Positions 23,791 through 33,237 of a stretch of DNA of 36,109 nucleotides are shown in pieces. The stretch comes from an uncultured Bacteroidales bacterium (lineage in GTDB: Bacteria; Bacteroidota; Bacteroidia; Bacteroidales; Paludibacteraceae), in contig CACZUS010000024.1 of NCBI GenBank assembly GCA_902784425.1, positions 1-36,109 on the forward strand, given 5' to 3'. A program made the position numbers and the translations under genes. Within the stretch, counting starts at the first letter, position 1, and the number at the start of each line of letters is the position of its first letter. The notes under the pieces were generated by a model. It saw only the letters and a program-made list of their open reading frames with translations. It did no database searches and was not told the origin of the DNA.

Positions 23791-25455
23791 TTACTCTCCT
23801 TTGGCAGCTTTCATCTCTGCCAATTTTCTTGAATTCTCAGCAATTTTTTCATTATCGATTGTATAGAATATCAAAGATATGATTCCAAGTGCGGCACCTA
23901 TCAATGGGATAAGTACAAAGATTGTCTTAACTGAATCTTTGATACCATCCGTGATATTCACATCATTAGCGATAAAGCCTACCATAGCAAGTCCGAACAA
24001 AGGAAGTGAATTTGCTATTGCATAACCCAATTTCTGAGCCATCGTAGCAGATGTATAGATCAAGCCTGTTGCACGGCGACCCGTTTCCACCTCAGCATTA
24101 TCTGCAACATCCGCATACATACTCCACATAATGAATCCCGTAGGTCCGATGATAAGCGTAAACAAACAATTTAATATAATAATCGTGGAAAGACCTGTCT
24201 TAGGAACAACCAAGAAAAGAAGAGACAGTAAAGCGGACAAGAAGAAACATGCAATCCAAACTTTCTTCTTTCCGAATCTGGCAACAATCGGCTTGATAAG
24301 CATCGTACCAAGAATTGTAAACAATGTTCCTAAAGAGGCAAAAAGCGTATAGAACAACTCCCAGTCTACTTTCATTCCAAAGCAAGTATTATCAATCTTA
24401 TACTTGAAGAAACTCAAATTATCTCCGATCTGAGGTTCTGCTTTATCACCTCTTGCTTGTTTGGATTTAATATTAACAGTTTTACCATCTGATCCAACAG
24501 TCTCGAAACATCTCTCAATAGCAACCTTTTGTGAATCCACCATAATAACACCCACTGAAGCTGTATCAATTCTACCATTTTCTAACTTATAGATAGGCGT
24601 TTCTTTGTTGTCGTTGGTTTTTGAAATTTCCACAATCTTACTGCCTGGTTCTACGATCTCAATATCAGCCAAAAAATACTTTGCATAATAAGTAGCAGCA
24701 GAATTATGACATGCTGTAAACAGAATCAATGCAATACCTGCAAGAGAAAGGCACCACCATTGGCGATTCTTTACAAGGTCACTTAGGTCATCTTTCAAAC
24801 TATTGTTCTGCTCCTTAACTGGCTTTACACGCTCTCTTGTAAAATAGAATGTACAGAAAAGCAGAATGGCTGCTACAATACCGTAAATCAAAATTACGTA
24901 GAAGAAAGAATTAGGTGTATTAGCACCTGTCGCATCCTTCATGTATTGAGTAAACTTCATAACCATCGCAAAGCTCAACCAGAAACCGATTTGTGCACCA
25001 ATGTTTCTATAAGCTGATACTGAATCTCTCTCTTGTGGATCTTCAGAAAGAACACCAAGCAATGCACCATAAGGCACGTTTACAACAGCATAAAGTATTC
25101 TAAATAAGAAGAATGAGATATAAGCATATACCAACTTACCACCCATTGAAAAATCTGGAGTGAAGAAAGCAAATACACCTGCAACACAGAATGGAATCAT
25201 TCCATAGAGAATCCATGGACGGAATTTTCCATATTTTGTATTACATCTGTCTGATGCTCCTCCGATAAAAATATCGATGACAATATCCAAATATCCAATG
25301 ATCATCATCATAAATCCAGCATCACCAGGAGTTAATCCGAAGATGTCTGAATAGAACATACCTGCAATGCAGACAATACCCCAGAAGAGGTTGCACGCCA
25401 AGTCTCCTGCACCATAGGAGAGTTTTTCTAAAACTGACAATTTCTTGTTTTCCAT
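23791..25455 (-). CDS. GPH-family sugar:cation symporter (MFS) with a large periplasmic insertion
   Basis: 554 residues, about 100 more than usual for the glycoside-pentoside-hexuronide family. KLSYGAGDLACNLFWG opens TM1. The signature DIFIGGASDRCNTKYGKFRP (61-80) is the canonical TM2-3 loop, and NVPYGALLGVLSEDPQERDS (126-145) the TM4-5 loop. About 12 membrane helices are visible, with a C-terminal RRATGLIYTSATMAQKLG block. Between TM7 (ending around 262) and TM8 (starting around 363) there is an extra soluble stretch of about 100 residues (VEPGSKIVEISKTNDNKETP and on), predicted periplasmic. Likely substrate is cellobiose or a related beta-glucoside, inferred from GH3, GH5 and GH94 neighbours. 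It lies 26 bp downstream of the GH3 gene. Confidence 0.9.
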   Translation of the reverse strand: MENKKLSVLEKLSYGAGDLACNLFWGIVCIAGMFYSDIFGLTPGDAGFMMMIIGYLDIVIDIFIGGASDRCNTKYGKFRPWILYGMIPFCVAGVFAFFTPDFSMGGKLVYAYISFFLFRILYAVVNVPYGALLGVLSEDPQERDSVSAYRNIGAQIGFWLSFAMVMKFTQYMKDATGANTPNSFFYVILIYGIVAAILLFCTFYFTRERVKPVKEQNNSLKDDLSDLVKNRQWWCLSLAGIALILFTACHNSAATYYAKYFLADIEIVEPGSKIVEISKTNDNKETPIYKLENGRIDTASVGVIMVDSQKVAIERCFETVGSDGKTVNIKSKQARGDKAEPQIGDNLSFFKYKIDNTCFGMKVDWELFYTLFASLGTLFTILGTMLIKPIVARFGKKKVWIACFFLSALLSLLFLVVPKTGLSTIIILNCLFTLIIGPTGFIMWSMYADVADNAEVETGRRATGLIYTSATMAQKLGYAIANSLPLFGLAMVGFIANDVNITDGIKDSVKTIFVLIPLIGAALGIISLIFYTIDNEKIAENSRKLAEMKAAKGE

Positions 25456-25481
25456 TATATAAAATTTTTGATTAGACTAAG

Positions 25482-27248
25482 TTACTTTAATTCTTCACGA
25501 TTCAATTTGATCGGTGATTGTCCTGAGAACGGAATCTCCCCACACAACGCCTTAACTACTGCTTTTTGTGTAAAGGCATCTACACTATATGCATTAATCT
25601 TCAATGGACATATCTCCTCATATATCTCCAAAACATACGGATTAGCAAATGAAATGCCGATTCGTTTACTTGGATCCGTCATATTAGCCGTCCACACAGC
25701 AAAGGACTCCTTGTCTTTCAACAAGCAGGTCCCCAATGGATGGAAATAACGGTTCTCGAAGCATACCAATATCTTATCATATTTGTCCAATGAATCGATT
25801 CTCCAACCCCAACTATAGAAATGAGGATTGTCCATAATATCCACCTCAAAATGACGTGCCTGCAACTCCTCCTTCATCACTTGCAGTTTAGCTTCATTCA
25901 ACTCAGCACCCACTTCCAAGATTAAGAGTTTCTTGCACTTCTCTGCATTCAATGGAACATCTTGGTTCTTATCACAGATCAATGTCACCGCCTTCTCTGC
26001 AATGGCAGTTCCCGTTGCTTGTACCAATTGCTTTGCCTCCTCTGTCAATGGCGTTGACAACTCGTTCTTCTTCTCAATCAAACCGAAGCGCTCACGCATT
26101 GCCCACACACGAGCAACCGCATCATCCAAACGAGACATTGGGATCTCACCACGATTGATACGAGCCTCTACTGTGTCCATATACTCGATAGAAGGCCATA
26201 GAACGACATCCGCACCTGCTGCAAAGCACTGTACAGAAACCTCTAATTCATTCTTATAATAACCTGCGCATCCACCCATGTTCAAGGCATCTGTAATGAT
26301 AACGCCTTTATAGTTGAATTTATTTTTCAGCAAGTCAATCATCAACTCCTTAGAAAGTGTAGCTGGTGGCAACTGTCCATTGATTGTCTCCGTCTGATAA
26401 GCAGGCAACTGAATATGTCCCACCATGATAGAGGCAGCTCCATTATTAATCAACCCTTTGAATAGTTTTCCGAATGTGGCATCCCACTCTTCTTTCGAAA
26501 GTGAATTAGCTGTTGTAACGATATGTTGGTTGCGCATCGTCACACCGTCACCAGGGAAATGTTTCACCGTAGAGATAACCCCTTGCTGATGAAGACCATT
26601 CATTTGGCTCTTCAAGATAGGTAACGCCTTGTCTACATCATCAGAGACAGAACGTTCCACCACCAACTCTTGTAGAGGGTTCATATTTAAATCACAAACA
26701 GGATGCAACAACCAGTTGAATCCTATCTCTTTTGCTTCCAATGCAATAGATTGTCCCAAATTATAAGCTAACGCAGTATCTCCCGCAGCTCCCAAAGACA
26801 TACCCACTGGCAAGTGCGTATATTTGGAATAGGTCTCACCTATACCACGTTCGAAATCTTCGCATACAAGCATTGGACATTTAGCATTGTCATTGTATTC
26901 CTTCAAAACGATAGGAATCAGTTGCAACACATCCTGACCTTTTGAATGCTCTCTAAAATACCAATCTGGGATAAACAAACTTCCAACAGGATATTTCTCC
27001 ATGAATGTCTTCATAGATCCACCACCGACAGCACGATGATCTTCAAATCTAGCCTGAATCATCATTGTCTGTCCGATCTTTTCCCTCACACTCAATGACT
27101 TCCATGATGTGTCTTGGGGAACGAACTCAAATTGTGTTTCCTTACCTTCCGATGGTTTCTCGGTAAGCTGAGACTCATTTTGTTTTTGTGTACATTGTGT
27201 GAACGATAAGGTCACACATGCCAAAAATAGACCTTTGATCAATCTCAT
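25482..27248 (-). CDS. GH3 glycoside hydrolase lipoprotein (NagZ-like subgroup)
   Basis: 588 residues from the ATG at 27248. An upstream in-frame start at 27278 lies inside a terminator hairpin and is rejected. The N-terminus is a hydrophobic signal ending FTQC, an imperfect lipobox with Cys at 19. GH3 catalytic domain: NWLLHPVCDLNMNP, VISTVKHFPGDG (225-235), NQHIVTTANSL (His242) and the nucleophile Asp320 in GVIITDALNMGG. A His in the loop after KHFPG is the acid/base of NagZ-type beta-N-acetylhexosaminidases and some GH3 phosphorylases; here it is preceded by N-Q, not D-S. A C-terminal sandwich domain follows (about 400-588). Its place in a glucan operon suggests beta-glucosidase-type trimming, but beta-N-acetylglucosaminidase activity is also possible. 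Confidence 0.87.
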   Translation of the reverse strand: MRLIKGLFLACVTLSFTQCTQKQNESQLTEKPSEGKETQFEFVPQDTSWKSLSVREKIGQTMMIQARFEDHRAVGGGSMKTFMEKYPVGSLFIPDWYFREHSKGQDVLQLIPIVLKEYNDNAKCPMLVCEDFERGIGETYSKYTHLPVGMSLGAAGDTALAYNLGQSIALEAKEIGFNWLLHPVCDLNMNPLQELVVERSVSDDVDKALPILKSQMNGLHQQGVISTVKHFPGDGVTMRNQHIVTTANSLSKEEWDATFGKLFKGLINNGAASIMVGHIQLPAYQTETINGQLPPATLSKELMIDLLKNKFNYKGVIITDALNMGGCAGYYKNELEVSVQCFAAGADVVLWPSIEYMDTVEARINRGEIPMSRLDDAVARVWAMRERFGLIEKKNELSTPLTEEAKQLVQATGTAIAEKAVTLICDKNQDVPLNAEKCKKLLILEVGAELNEAKLQVMKEELQARHFEVDIMDNPHFYSWGWRIDSLDKYDKILVCFENRYFHPLGTCLLKDKESFAVWTANMTDPSKRIGISFANPYVLEIYEEICPLKINAYSVDAFTQKAVVKALCGEIPFSGQSPIKLNREELK

Positions 27249-27261
27249 ATACGAAAGAATT

Positions 27262-27297
27262 AAAAAGGGAGAAGACAATCAAAGATCATCTCCTCCC
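27262..27297 (-). terminator. Intrinsic-terminator-like hairpin between GH5 and GH3
   Basis: Minus strand GGGAGGAGATGATC (27297-27284), TTT loop, GATTGTCTTCTCCC (27280-27267): 14 pairs including three wobbles, followed by TTTTTAATTC. It begins 6 bp after the GH5 stop and its tail ends 13 bp before the GH3 start, although both genes read the same way. Confidence 0.75.
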
Positions 27298-27303
27298 ATT
27301 GCT

Positions 27304-28536
27304 TTATTTTGAATAAACATTACTCTCTTTCAACACAGTACTATCTGTTTTACCTGCGTTGACAACAGAAAGCACCTTCTTGATGTACTCACCAGATGGT
27401 GTTAAATCATTCCAGTTCTTTGCGGCACATGCGCCTGGATTCAAAGCAGAAGAGGAACGTTCATTGTCAGAGAAGCTCCAGTTACAGAAGCTGACCAACT
27501 GGTTTCCTGCATTCTTTCCACTTAACAACAACAACCATTTATCAGTACGATTAGGATCCAATTCTCCATCACCATTTGCTGCACACAAACCAAATTCTGA
27601 GCAGAACACTGGCAACTTACCTAATACATCATACATATATGAATACATGTTGTAATAATCGGCTTTACCATCTTTCTCGAATCCTTCGTTATGTTCTTTT
27701 GAATAGAAATGGAAAGCATACATCACATTATCAAATTGAAGACGAGCATCACGTGGAGGTAATGAATCACAAAGGTCTTTGCCATTACCCTGACACATTC
27801 CCACTTTCAAGCAAGCATCCACCAATTGATCCCATTGAGGAGTACCCACAATAACAATTGGATGAGAAGCACCCACCTTGTCATACTCATTGTGGATAGC
27901 TGGAATAATCGTATTAGCATACTCTGCGATCATATCCCAAGTGACAGCTGTATCCTTTGTACACTCCCAAGGCTTTAAAGTGTCACCCTTCTCCAAACAG
28001 TTGTTAGGTTCGTTGCAAATCTCATATATCACATGATCTTTATCTGCATATCTGTTAGCAATAAAGCGGAAGAAATCTTCTGCGCCAGCATACTTAGGAT
28101 CCAATGGATTACCTGGTGTTAAGATATGCCAATCGACGATACAGTAGATACCGTAGTCACCGCAGATATCAATCAGATTACACATTCTATCACGGAATCC
28201 TTCTGGGTCAGTATTGTATCCCTCTTCCTCCACATACATGGCAAGACGAAGTACACTAATACCCCACTCGTTCACCATTGTCTCAACAGATTCTTGTGTG
28301 TAACACTCTCCACACCATTGCCAGCCCATCGTACTCATACCTGCCAATTGCACAGGATTACCTTCCTGATCACATAGTTGCAAATCTTTCACCTGCAACT
28401 TACCAAATCGATCTACAGGAGAGTTCTCAGGATATTCGGAATATATGACATTCTCTTCAACAGGCTTGTTTACTCTACCACACGAACTTAGAATAAGCGC
28501 TGCAATAGCCATTGCCCAAACCAAAATTTTCTTCAT
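27304..28536 (-). CDS. GH5 endo-beta-1,4-glucanase lipoprotein
   Basis: 410 residues. Lipobox LSSC (Cys19), acidic linker (about 24-45), then a GH5 barrel: GKLQVKDLQLCDQEGNPVQL, GMSTMGWQWCGECY, EWGISVLRLAMYVEEEGYNT, GIYCIVDWHILTPGNP, the acid/base Glu176 in VIYEICNEPNN, FHFYSKEHNE, the nucleophile Glu314 in LPVFCSEFGL and LVSFCNWSFSDNERSSSALN. The order and motifs fit the GH5_2-type cellulases. The many Cys residues (about 14) are unusual for the family. Expected to be anchored to the outer or inner membrane and to cleave cellulose, cello-oligosaccharides or mixed-linkage glucan. Only a weak -7-like box (CAAAGGTT on the plus strand, 28576-28583) was seen upstream. Confidence 0.9.
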   Translation of the reverse strand: MKKILVWAMAIAALILSSCGRVNKPVEENVIYSEYPENSPVDRFGKLQVKDLQLCDQEGNPVQLAGMSTMGWQWCGECYTQESVETMVNEWGISVLRLAMYVEEEGYNTDPEGFRDRMCNLIDICGDYGIYCIVDWHILTPGNPLDPKYAGAEDFFRFIANRYADKDHVIYEICNEPNNCLEKGDTLKPWECTKDTAVTWDMIAEYANTIIPAIHNEYDKVGASHPIVIVGTPQWDQLVDACLKVGMCQGNGKDLCDSLPPRDARLQFDNVMYAFHFYSKEHNEGFEKDGKADYYNMYSYMYDVLGKLPVFCSEFGLCAANGDGELDPNRTDKWLLLLSGKNAGNQLVSFCNWSFSDNERSSSALNPGACAAKNWNDLTPSGEYIKKVLSVVNAGKTDSTVLKESNVYSK

Positions 28537-28673
28537 ACTTTATTTCTTTTAAGAGAACCTCTCTGCATTGCCTTACAAAGGTTTAATAAAAAGATCCTCA
28601 TTTGTTTTTAATTAATATTCGGGGATTTGATTTGATTGAATCGCCCTTCAGGTTTATCTATTTGCATGAATTA

Positions 28674-28705
28674 AATGAGGAGAGTTCTTCCAAACTCTCC
28701 TCATT
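28674..28705 (-). terminator. Terminator after the GH94 gene
   Basis: AATGAGGAGAGTT (28674-28686) pairs over 13 bp with AACTCTCCTCATT (28693-28705) around a 6-nt loop, then TTAATTC on the minus strand. Strong stem, poor T tract. It begins 6 bp after the stop. Confidence 0.65.
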
Positions 28706-28711
28706 CATATA

Positions 28712-31204
28712 TTAACCCATGATAACCTCTACAGTGTTCTTGCTACCTGCAGGTTGCATAGGAACGATGTTTCCAGCAACTTCCTTGCCGTTAACAATCA
28801 GTTTCTTTACACCTTTCTGAACACCGCTTGGGTTTGTCACTTTGATGCTATATTCTGCATCACGGAATATACGGTTAACTGAGTATCCCTTGATGTCAGC
28901 TGGCAAACAAGGATTGATTTCCAAACCTGTATAGGCTGGCTTGATACCCAATAGGTATTGGCTCACTGTCAACCACATCCAAGCTGCAGTACCTGTCAAC
29001 CAAGAGTTCTTACCTTCACCTGGCTTAGCTGCATCCTTACCTGCTACCATCTGGCAGTTTACGTAAGGTTCAACCTTATGAAGTGCTTGATCTTTCAAAT
29101 ACATAGGAGCAATCTTACGGAAGAGTTCCCAAGCATCATTTCCACGTCCGGCAACTGTCTCTCCGATGATCACCCATGGGTTGTTGTGACAGAAGATACC
29201 TGCATTCTCTTTATATCCTGCAGGATAAGAACTGATCTCACCCATCTCAACATGATATGTTGTATAAGCAGGGTTGTTAAGAACCATACCATGCTCGCAG
29301 TCGAGATATTTCTTACAAGAGTCGATAGCTTTGTCAACCATACCCTCTTCCAAACCGATACCTGCCATTGTACAGAAACCTTGGCTCTCGATAAAGATCT
29401 TACCTTCTTCACACTCCTTAGAACCAATCTTGTTTCCATAGAAGTCGTATGCACGAAGATACCAGTCTCCATCCCAACCATGCTTCTTAACAGCTTCAAC
29501 CATAGAGTCGATGCACTTTTGAGCACGAGCAGCCTCGTCAGCCTTGCCCAATTGCTTGCAAAGTTCAACATAGTCTTTTCCAGTTACAACGAACAAACCA
29601 GCGATCATCAAAGACTCAGCCTTGCTACCTACTGAATTATTCTCAGTTGTTTGGAATGACTCGTTTGGATCCCAAGAGAAGCAGTTCAAGTTCAAGCAAT
29701 CGTTCCAGTCAGCACGACCGATCAACGGCAACATGTGAGGACCGAGGTTGTTAACCACGTGGTTGAAAGAGATCTTCAAGTGTTCGAACAAAGAAACCTC
29801 TGAACCTGGCTTGTTATCAAATGGAACAGGCTCATCCAAGATAGAGAAGTCACCCGTCTCCTTAACATAAGCAGCCGTACCGAAGATCAACCAGCATGGA
29901 TCATCGTTGAATCCACCACCGATGTCATTGTTACCACGCTTAGTCAATGGTTGATATTGGTGATAGCAACCACCGTCTGGGAATTGAGTAGATGCGATAT
30001 CAATGATACGTTGACGAGCACGAGAAGGAACTTGGTGAACGAAACCAACCAAGTCTTGGTTAGAATCACGGAATCCCATACCACGACCGATACCACTCTC
30101 GAAGAAGGATGCTGAACGAGAGAAGTTGAAGGTAATCATACATTGATATTGACTCCAGATATTAACCATACGGTTCAATTTCTCGTCGTCAGACTTAACA
30201 ACGTAAACCTCCAAAAGCTTATCCCACATAGCAGCCAACTCAGCAAATGCCTCGTCAACAGCCTTCACAGTAGAGAAACGGTTGATTGTCTCAAGCGCTT
30301 TTTTCTTGTTAACAAGTGTTACATCTGAATCTTGTGAAGAGATCAGTGTTCCGTTTTTCTTACGTGTAATATCTTCTTTAGAGAATTTCTCTTCTTGCTC
30401 ATTCTCAACATAACCCAACACAAAGATGAAGTCTTTGCTCTCTCCTGGCTGAAGTTCTACTTCAACATAGTGAGATGCGATTGGAGACCATCCGTGTGCC
30501 AATGAATTACCTGGCTTACCTGCCATTACACATTGAGGATCAGCAAACTCATTATAAAGACCGATGAATGACTCACGATCTGTATCATAACCATCTATTT
30601 TAGAATTAGTTAATGCATAATATGCATAATGGTTACGACGCTCTTTATATTCTGTTTTGTGATAGATTACACTGCCATCGATTTCCACCTCACCTGTTGA
30701 CCAGTTACGTTGGAAATTCTCCATATCTGTTGCAGCATTCCACAAACACCACTCAGCAAAAGAGAAGAGTTTTATCTTCTTTGCATAGGTAGTTGTATTC
30801 TTCAATGTTACTTTTTGAACCTCAGCCCACGTTTTCAAAGGAACGAAGAACAATACAGAAGCCTCAATACCATTCTTTGAACCAGTAATACGTGTATAGT
30901 TCATTCCATGACGACACTCGTATGAGTCAAGCGGAGTCTTACATGGCTTCCATCCCGGATTCCAAACTGTACCATTATCGTTAATATAGAAATAACGGCC
31001 TCCATTATCCATTGGCACACCGTTGTAACGGTAACGAGTAATACGGCGGAACTTAGCGTCCTTGTAGAAATCATAACCTCCGGCAGTATTTGAAATCAAA
31101 CCGAAGAAATCCTCGTTTCCTAAATAATTAATCCATGGAAACGGCGTTGCGGGATTGGTGATGACAAACTCACGGTTCGCATCGTCAAAATGTCCAAAAT
31201 TCAT
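28712..31204 (-). CDS. GH94 cellobiose phosphorylase
   Basis: 830 residues, no signal peptide, so cytoplasmic. Phosphorolyses cellobiose to glucose-1-phosphate and glucose. N-terminal beta-sandwich (1-300) with [20 protein letters not shown] and [20 protein letters not shown]; (alpha/alpha)6 barrel with [16 protein letters not shown] (375-390), [20 protein letters not shown] (410-429), [10 protein letters not shown] and [13 protein letters not shown] (497-509), holding the catalytic Asp. C-terminal domain with [11 protein letters not shown]. Start and length match cellobiose phosphorylases, as opposed to the shorter cellodextrin or chitobiose enzymes with other loops. It has its own promoter and terminator, and the next gene (GH5) is 175 bp downstream, so it is a separate unit in the same sugar module. 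Confidence 0.93.
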   Translation of the reverse strand: MNFGHFDDANREFVITNPATPFPWINYLGNEDFFGLISNTAGGYDFYKDAKFRRITRYRYNGVPMDNGGRYFYINDNGTVWNPGWKPCKTPLDSYECRHGMNYTRITGSKNGIEASVLFFVPLKTWAEVQKVTLKNTTTYAKKIKLFSFAEWCLWNAATDMENFQRNWSTGEVEIDGSVIYHKTEYKERRNHYAYYALTNSKIDGYDTDRESFIGLYNEFADPQCVMAGKPGNSLAHGWSPIASHYVEVELQPGESKDFIFVLGYVENEQEEKFSKEDITRKKNGTLISSQDSDVTLVNKKKALETINRFSTVKAVDEAFAELAAMWDKLLEVYVVKSDDEKLNRMVNIWSQYQCMITFNFSRSASFFESGIGRGMGFRDSNQDLVGFVHQVPSRARQRIIDIASTQFPDGGCYHQYQPLTKRGNNDIGGGFNDDPCWLIFGTAAYVKETGDFSILDEPVPFDNKPGSEVSLFEHLKISFNHVVNNLGPHMLPLIGRADWNDCLNLNCFSWDPNESFQTTENNSVGSKAESLMIAGLFVVTGKDYVELCKQLGKADEAARAQKCIDSMVEAVKKHGWDGDWYLRAYDFYGNKIGSKECEEGKIFIESQGFCTMAGIGLEEGMVDKAIDSCKKYLDCEHGMVLNNPAYTTYHVEMGEISSYPAGYKENAGIFCHNNPWVIIGETVAGRGNDAWELFRKIAPMYLKDQALHKVEPYVNCQMVAGKDAAKPGEGKNSWLTGTAAWMWLTVSQYLLGIKPAYTGLEINPCLPADIKGYSVNRIFRDAEYSIKVTNPSGVQKGVKKLIVNGKEVAGNIVPMQPAGSKNTVEVIMG

Positions 31205-31242
31205 ATTCTCTCCTTTATTTTTTAAATTTTATTTCATCAAAA

Positions 31243-31260
31243 GACGTATTTACATACGTC
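31243..31260 (-). promoter_or_regulatory. Palindrome at the transcription start of the GH94 gene
   Basis: GACGTAT-TTAC-ATACGTC, perfect 7-bp arms, lies 4-21 bp downstream of the -7 box, thus at about +1 to +18. It could be an operator or a 5'-terminal RNA hairpin. Confidence 0.55.
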
Positions 31261-31263
31261 CCA

Positions 31264-31294
31264 CAAAGTTAACACAATATTCGGTCTTTACAAC
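31264..31294 (-). promoter_or_regulatory. Promoter of the GH94 gene
   Basis: Minus strand GTTG (31294-31291), 19 nt, TAACTTTG (31271-31264). Full -7 box and one mismatch in the -33 box. The start codon is about 60 bp downstream with AGGAGA ahead of it. Confidence 0.75.
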
Positions 31295-31811
31295 ATTTTT
31301 TTACATTTGATATGAAATTTTTAACTTTTCACTCAAATAAAAAGTTCTTTATCTCTTCTTTGCCATCTGTACGGGGATTATAATGCAAAACAAAAACAGA
31401 AGACCTTCCATAGTCTGAAAACCATATATTACATCATAAACTCTTTAGCATTAACATAAAAAATCGAAAAATATTGTTGACATCTATATATAAACCAAAC
31501 CAATCACCTATTCCTTCCTTCCATCATCTTTTCTTCAATGATTTCAGAAAGTTCCCGCTTCATTATTTTTTGATTTTATATCTACCACTCACTCAACAAA
31601 TCAAAACTGTCAACTTCTATTTTTTTTCATCGTTTTCGTTATACAAACTTAGCGAAATACACACTCAACGACTATAAAAATTTGTGCAAATCATAGTGTT
31701 TTTATGTCAAAATCGCCCCTTTTATCGGTTTTTTTTGATTTTTTCACATTAAGAAACATTTCTTATATCCTAAACTGATCTCCTTTCTATTTTGATTTCT
31801 TCTCCTTATTT
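31295..31811. other. Long AT-rich intergenic region without a convincing gene
   Basis: About 500 bp between the GH94 promoter and the terminator of the LolB-like gene. A 67-codon plus-strand frame (31474-31677) has composition typical of chance AT-rich reading (Phe, Tyr, Ser, Leu) and no ribosome site. A lone minus-strand -7-like TAAGTTTG lies at 31651-31644 but lacks a -33 partner. No RNA structure or repeat was recognised. Confidence 0.5.
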
Positions 31812-31813
31812 TT

Positions 31814-31852
31814 TATACGAAAAGGCCGAACGTCTCATTGACATCCGACCTT
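31814..31852 (-). terminator. Terminator of the fabG-lolA-lolB-like run
   Basis: Minus strand AAGGTCGGATGT (31852-31841), 7-nt loop, ACGTTCGGCCTT (31833-31822): 12 pairs with three wobbles, followed by TTCGTATAAAAAA. About 74 bp beyond the stop at 31926. Confidence 0.75.
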
Positions 31853-31925
31853 CCCTTCAATATAAAATTTAGAATTTGCTATTTCTATTATAGGATAAAT
31901 TGACACAACAAAACAGACATCATCT

Positions 31926-32558
31926 TTACTGTTGCAATTCCGTCAAAATCAACTTCAGTTTTAATTTTGGATGATGAATGGTAACCACCTGCTCATCAAA
32001 AACTGCATTCATACGTTTTATGCAACATCCATTTTGAATATTACGAACGAAATTTGTGCCTTTGGGATAGATGAGATAATCACACTCCCCATCATCTGCC
32101 TTCACTCCATAACCAATCCAATCTGGTTTCTGAGGATTTTTATAGTAGATGGCTGAGAAATGTTCTGGCACATTCAGCATAAACAAACTTCTAAAATCCT
32201 TCTCTAAGATATTCAACACCACCTTTTTATTCATTTGTTCCATGCAACTGTTGACAATAAAACTGTCTCTTGAAACAGAGAAATCAAAGAGTGACACACC
32301 GAAAGTAGTCATCATCACCATACGGATGCGACCCTCCGACTCTTTTGTCAACGCCAAAATACCCGACATTGAGTTTTCTTTGAAATCAATCTGTGCCGAA
32401 TAATATTTAGCACTATCCAAATGATCAAAAGCGGGCATTAGATTGCCACGGTGTATCTTGACAGAAGTAGCAGGTCGCATATCCAAGTTTCTGAACAACT
32501 TAGGAGTGCAACCTGCCATTATAACAATCAAGAAGGGAAGTAAAATATACTTACGCAT
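31926..32558 (-). CDS. LolB-like lipoprotein of a pigment-type cluster
   Basis: 210 residues with lipobox IMAGC (Cys at 16). After the anchor, YYSAQIDFKENSMSGILALT and IRMVMMTTFGVSLFDFSVSR follow the pattern of LolB-fold lipoproteins (first strands, then a hydrophobic hairpin with T-x-x-G-x-x-L-F-D). The C-terminus has VVTIHHPKLKLKLILTEL. A LolA gene stops 1 bp upstream of this start, so the pair is translationally linked, as expected for a carrier and its receptor. Such LolA plus lipoprotein pairs recur in flexirubin/aryl-polyene gene clusters, where they are thought to move the pigment lipid to the outer membrane. The family assignment is inference; DUF3261-like is an alternative name. Confidence 0.6.
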   Translation of the reverse strand: MRKYILLPFLIVIMAGCTPKLFRNLDMRPATSVKIHRGNLMPAFDHLDSAKYYSAQIDFKENSMSGILALTKESEGRIRMVMMTTFGVSLFDFSVSRDSFIVNSCMEQMNKKVVLNILEKDFRSLFMLNVPEHFSAIYYKNPQKPDWIGYGVKADDGECDYLIYPKGTNFVRNIQNGCCIKRMNAVFDEQVVTIHHPKLKLKLILTELQQ

Positions 32559-32559
32559 C

Positions 32560-33210
32560 TTATTTTATCACAAAAATTGAATCAGACACCTTCTCATTTA
32601 GTTTTTTATTAGAGAAAGTATACTCTGTATAATCATTCTTCGACTGACCTTTTTTCAATGGTTCAATCATTTTCATCTTCACTACGGAGAAGTCCTTCTT
32701 ATCGAGATAAAGATCCACCTGTTGTGCAAATTTCTTGATATCTGCAGTTTTAGGAGTAATCTTCACCAAATAATTGGCACCATCCACAAAGAATTCCAAT
32801 TGATAGTTCTCGCCCATATTAGCGATATCACCACTCATACAAGCGGAGATCACCTTCTTCAACTCACCAGCCATTGGATTAGCAGAAGCGTCCATTATAT
32901 TTTTCTTTCCGTTCATCTCCATCATCAGCTTATTACCATTCATCACAAGGTTTTGTTTGAATGGAGCCAAATACTCCAACTTCACCTTGTTTTCTTTTTG
33001 GTAATAAAATTTTCCTGATGATTTCATGCTATTACCCATAGCAGAGACATATTTTTCTTGAGTAAAGTCGCTTTGAATAGAGGAAACATTCGCAGCAGCT
33101 TTTTGCATTTTAGCCTTCAAATCTGCCACATCAGAAACAGGTTCTGCAGCTTGTAAGGAAAATGACAAAGAAGCAAATGCCATAGCGGCCCATACCAATA
33201 CTTTCTTCAT
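32560..33210 (-). CDS. lolA: LolA-type outer-membrane lipoprotein carrier protein
   Basis: 216 residues from the ATG at 33210; a TTG three codons earlier is the only other in-frame option and is unlikely. Signal peptide MKKVLVWAAMAFASLSFSLQA, cleaved before AEP. Mature domain: NVSSIQSDFTQEKYVSAMGN, SSGKFYYQKENKVKLEYLAP, NLVMNGNKLMMEMNGKKN and VDLYLDKKDFSVVKMKMIEP, the LolA half-barrel pattern. Periplasmic shuttle. Being clustered with a FabG reductase and an ammonia-lyase, it is probably the pathway-specific LolA of a pigment cluster and not the housekeeping copy. Confidence 0.85.
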   Translation of the reverse strand: MKKVLVWAAMAFASLSFSLQAAEPVSDVADLKAKMQKAAANVSSIQSDFTQEKYVSAMGNSMKSSGKFYYQKENKVKLEYLAPFKQNLVMNGNKLMMEMNGKKNIMDASANPMAGELKKVISACMSGDIANMGENYQLEFFVDGANYLVKITPKTADIKKFAQQVDLYLDKKDFSVVKMKMIEPLKKGQSKNDYTEYTFSNKKLNEKVSDSIFVIK

Positions 33211-33237
33211 AATCTTCAAAATTTATTATTAAACATT

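Noticed and set aside
27249-27278. Upstream start for the GH3 protein
   Set aside because: The extra codons lie in the terminator hairpin and place charged-poor residues before a good signal peptide; the ATG at 27248 is more natural.
23791-31204. Classical polysaccharide utilisation locus with SusC/SusD
   Set aside because: No TonB-dependent receptor or SusD-like gene is present in the window.
31474-31677. 67-codon plus-strand ORF in the AT-rich gap
   Set aside because: No ribosome site, no promoter, composition typical of chance reading of AT-rich DNA, no family resemblance.
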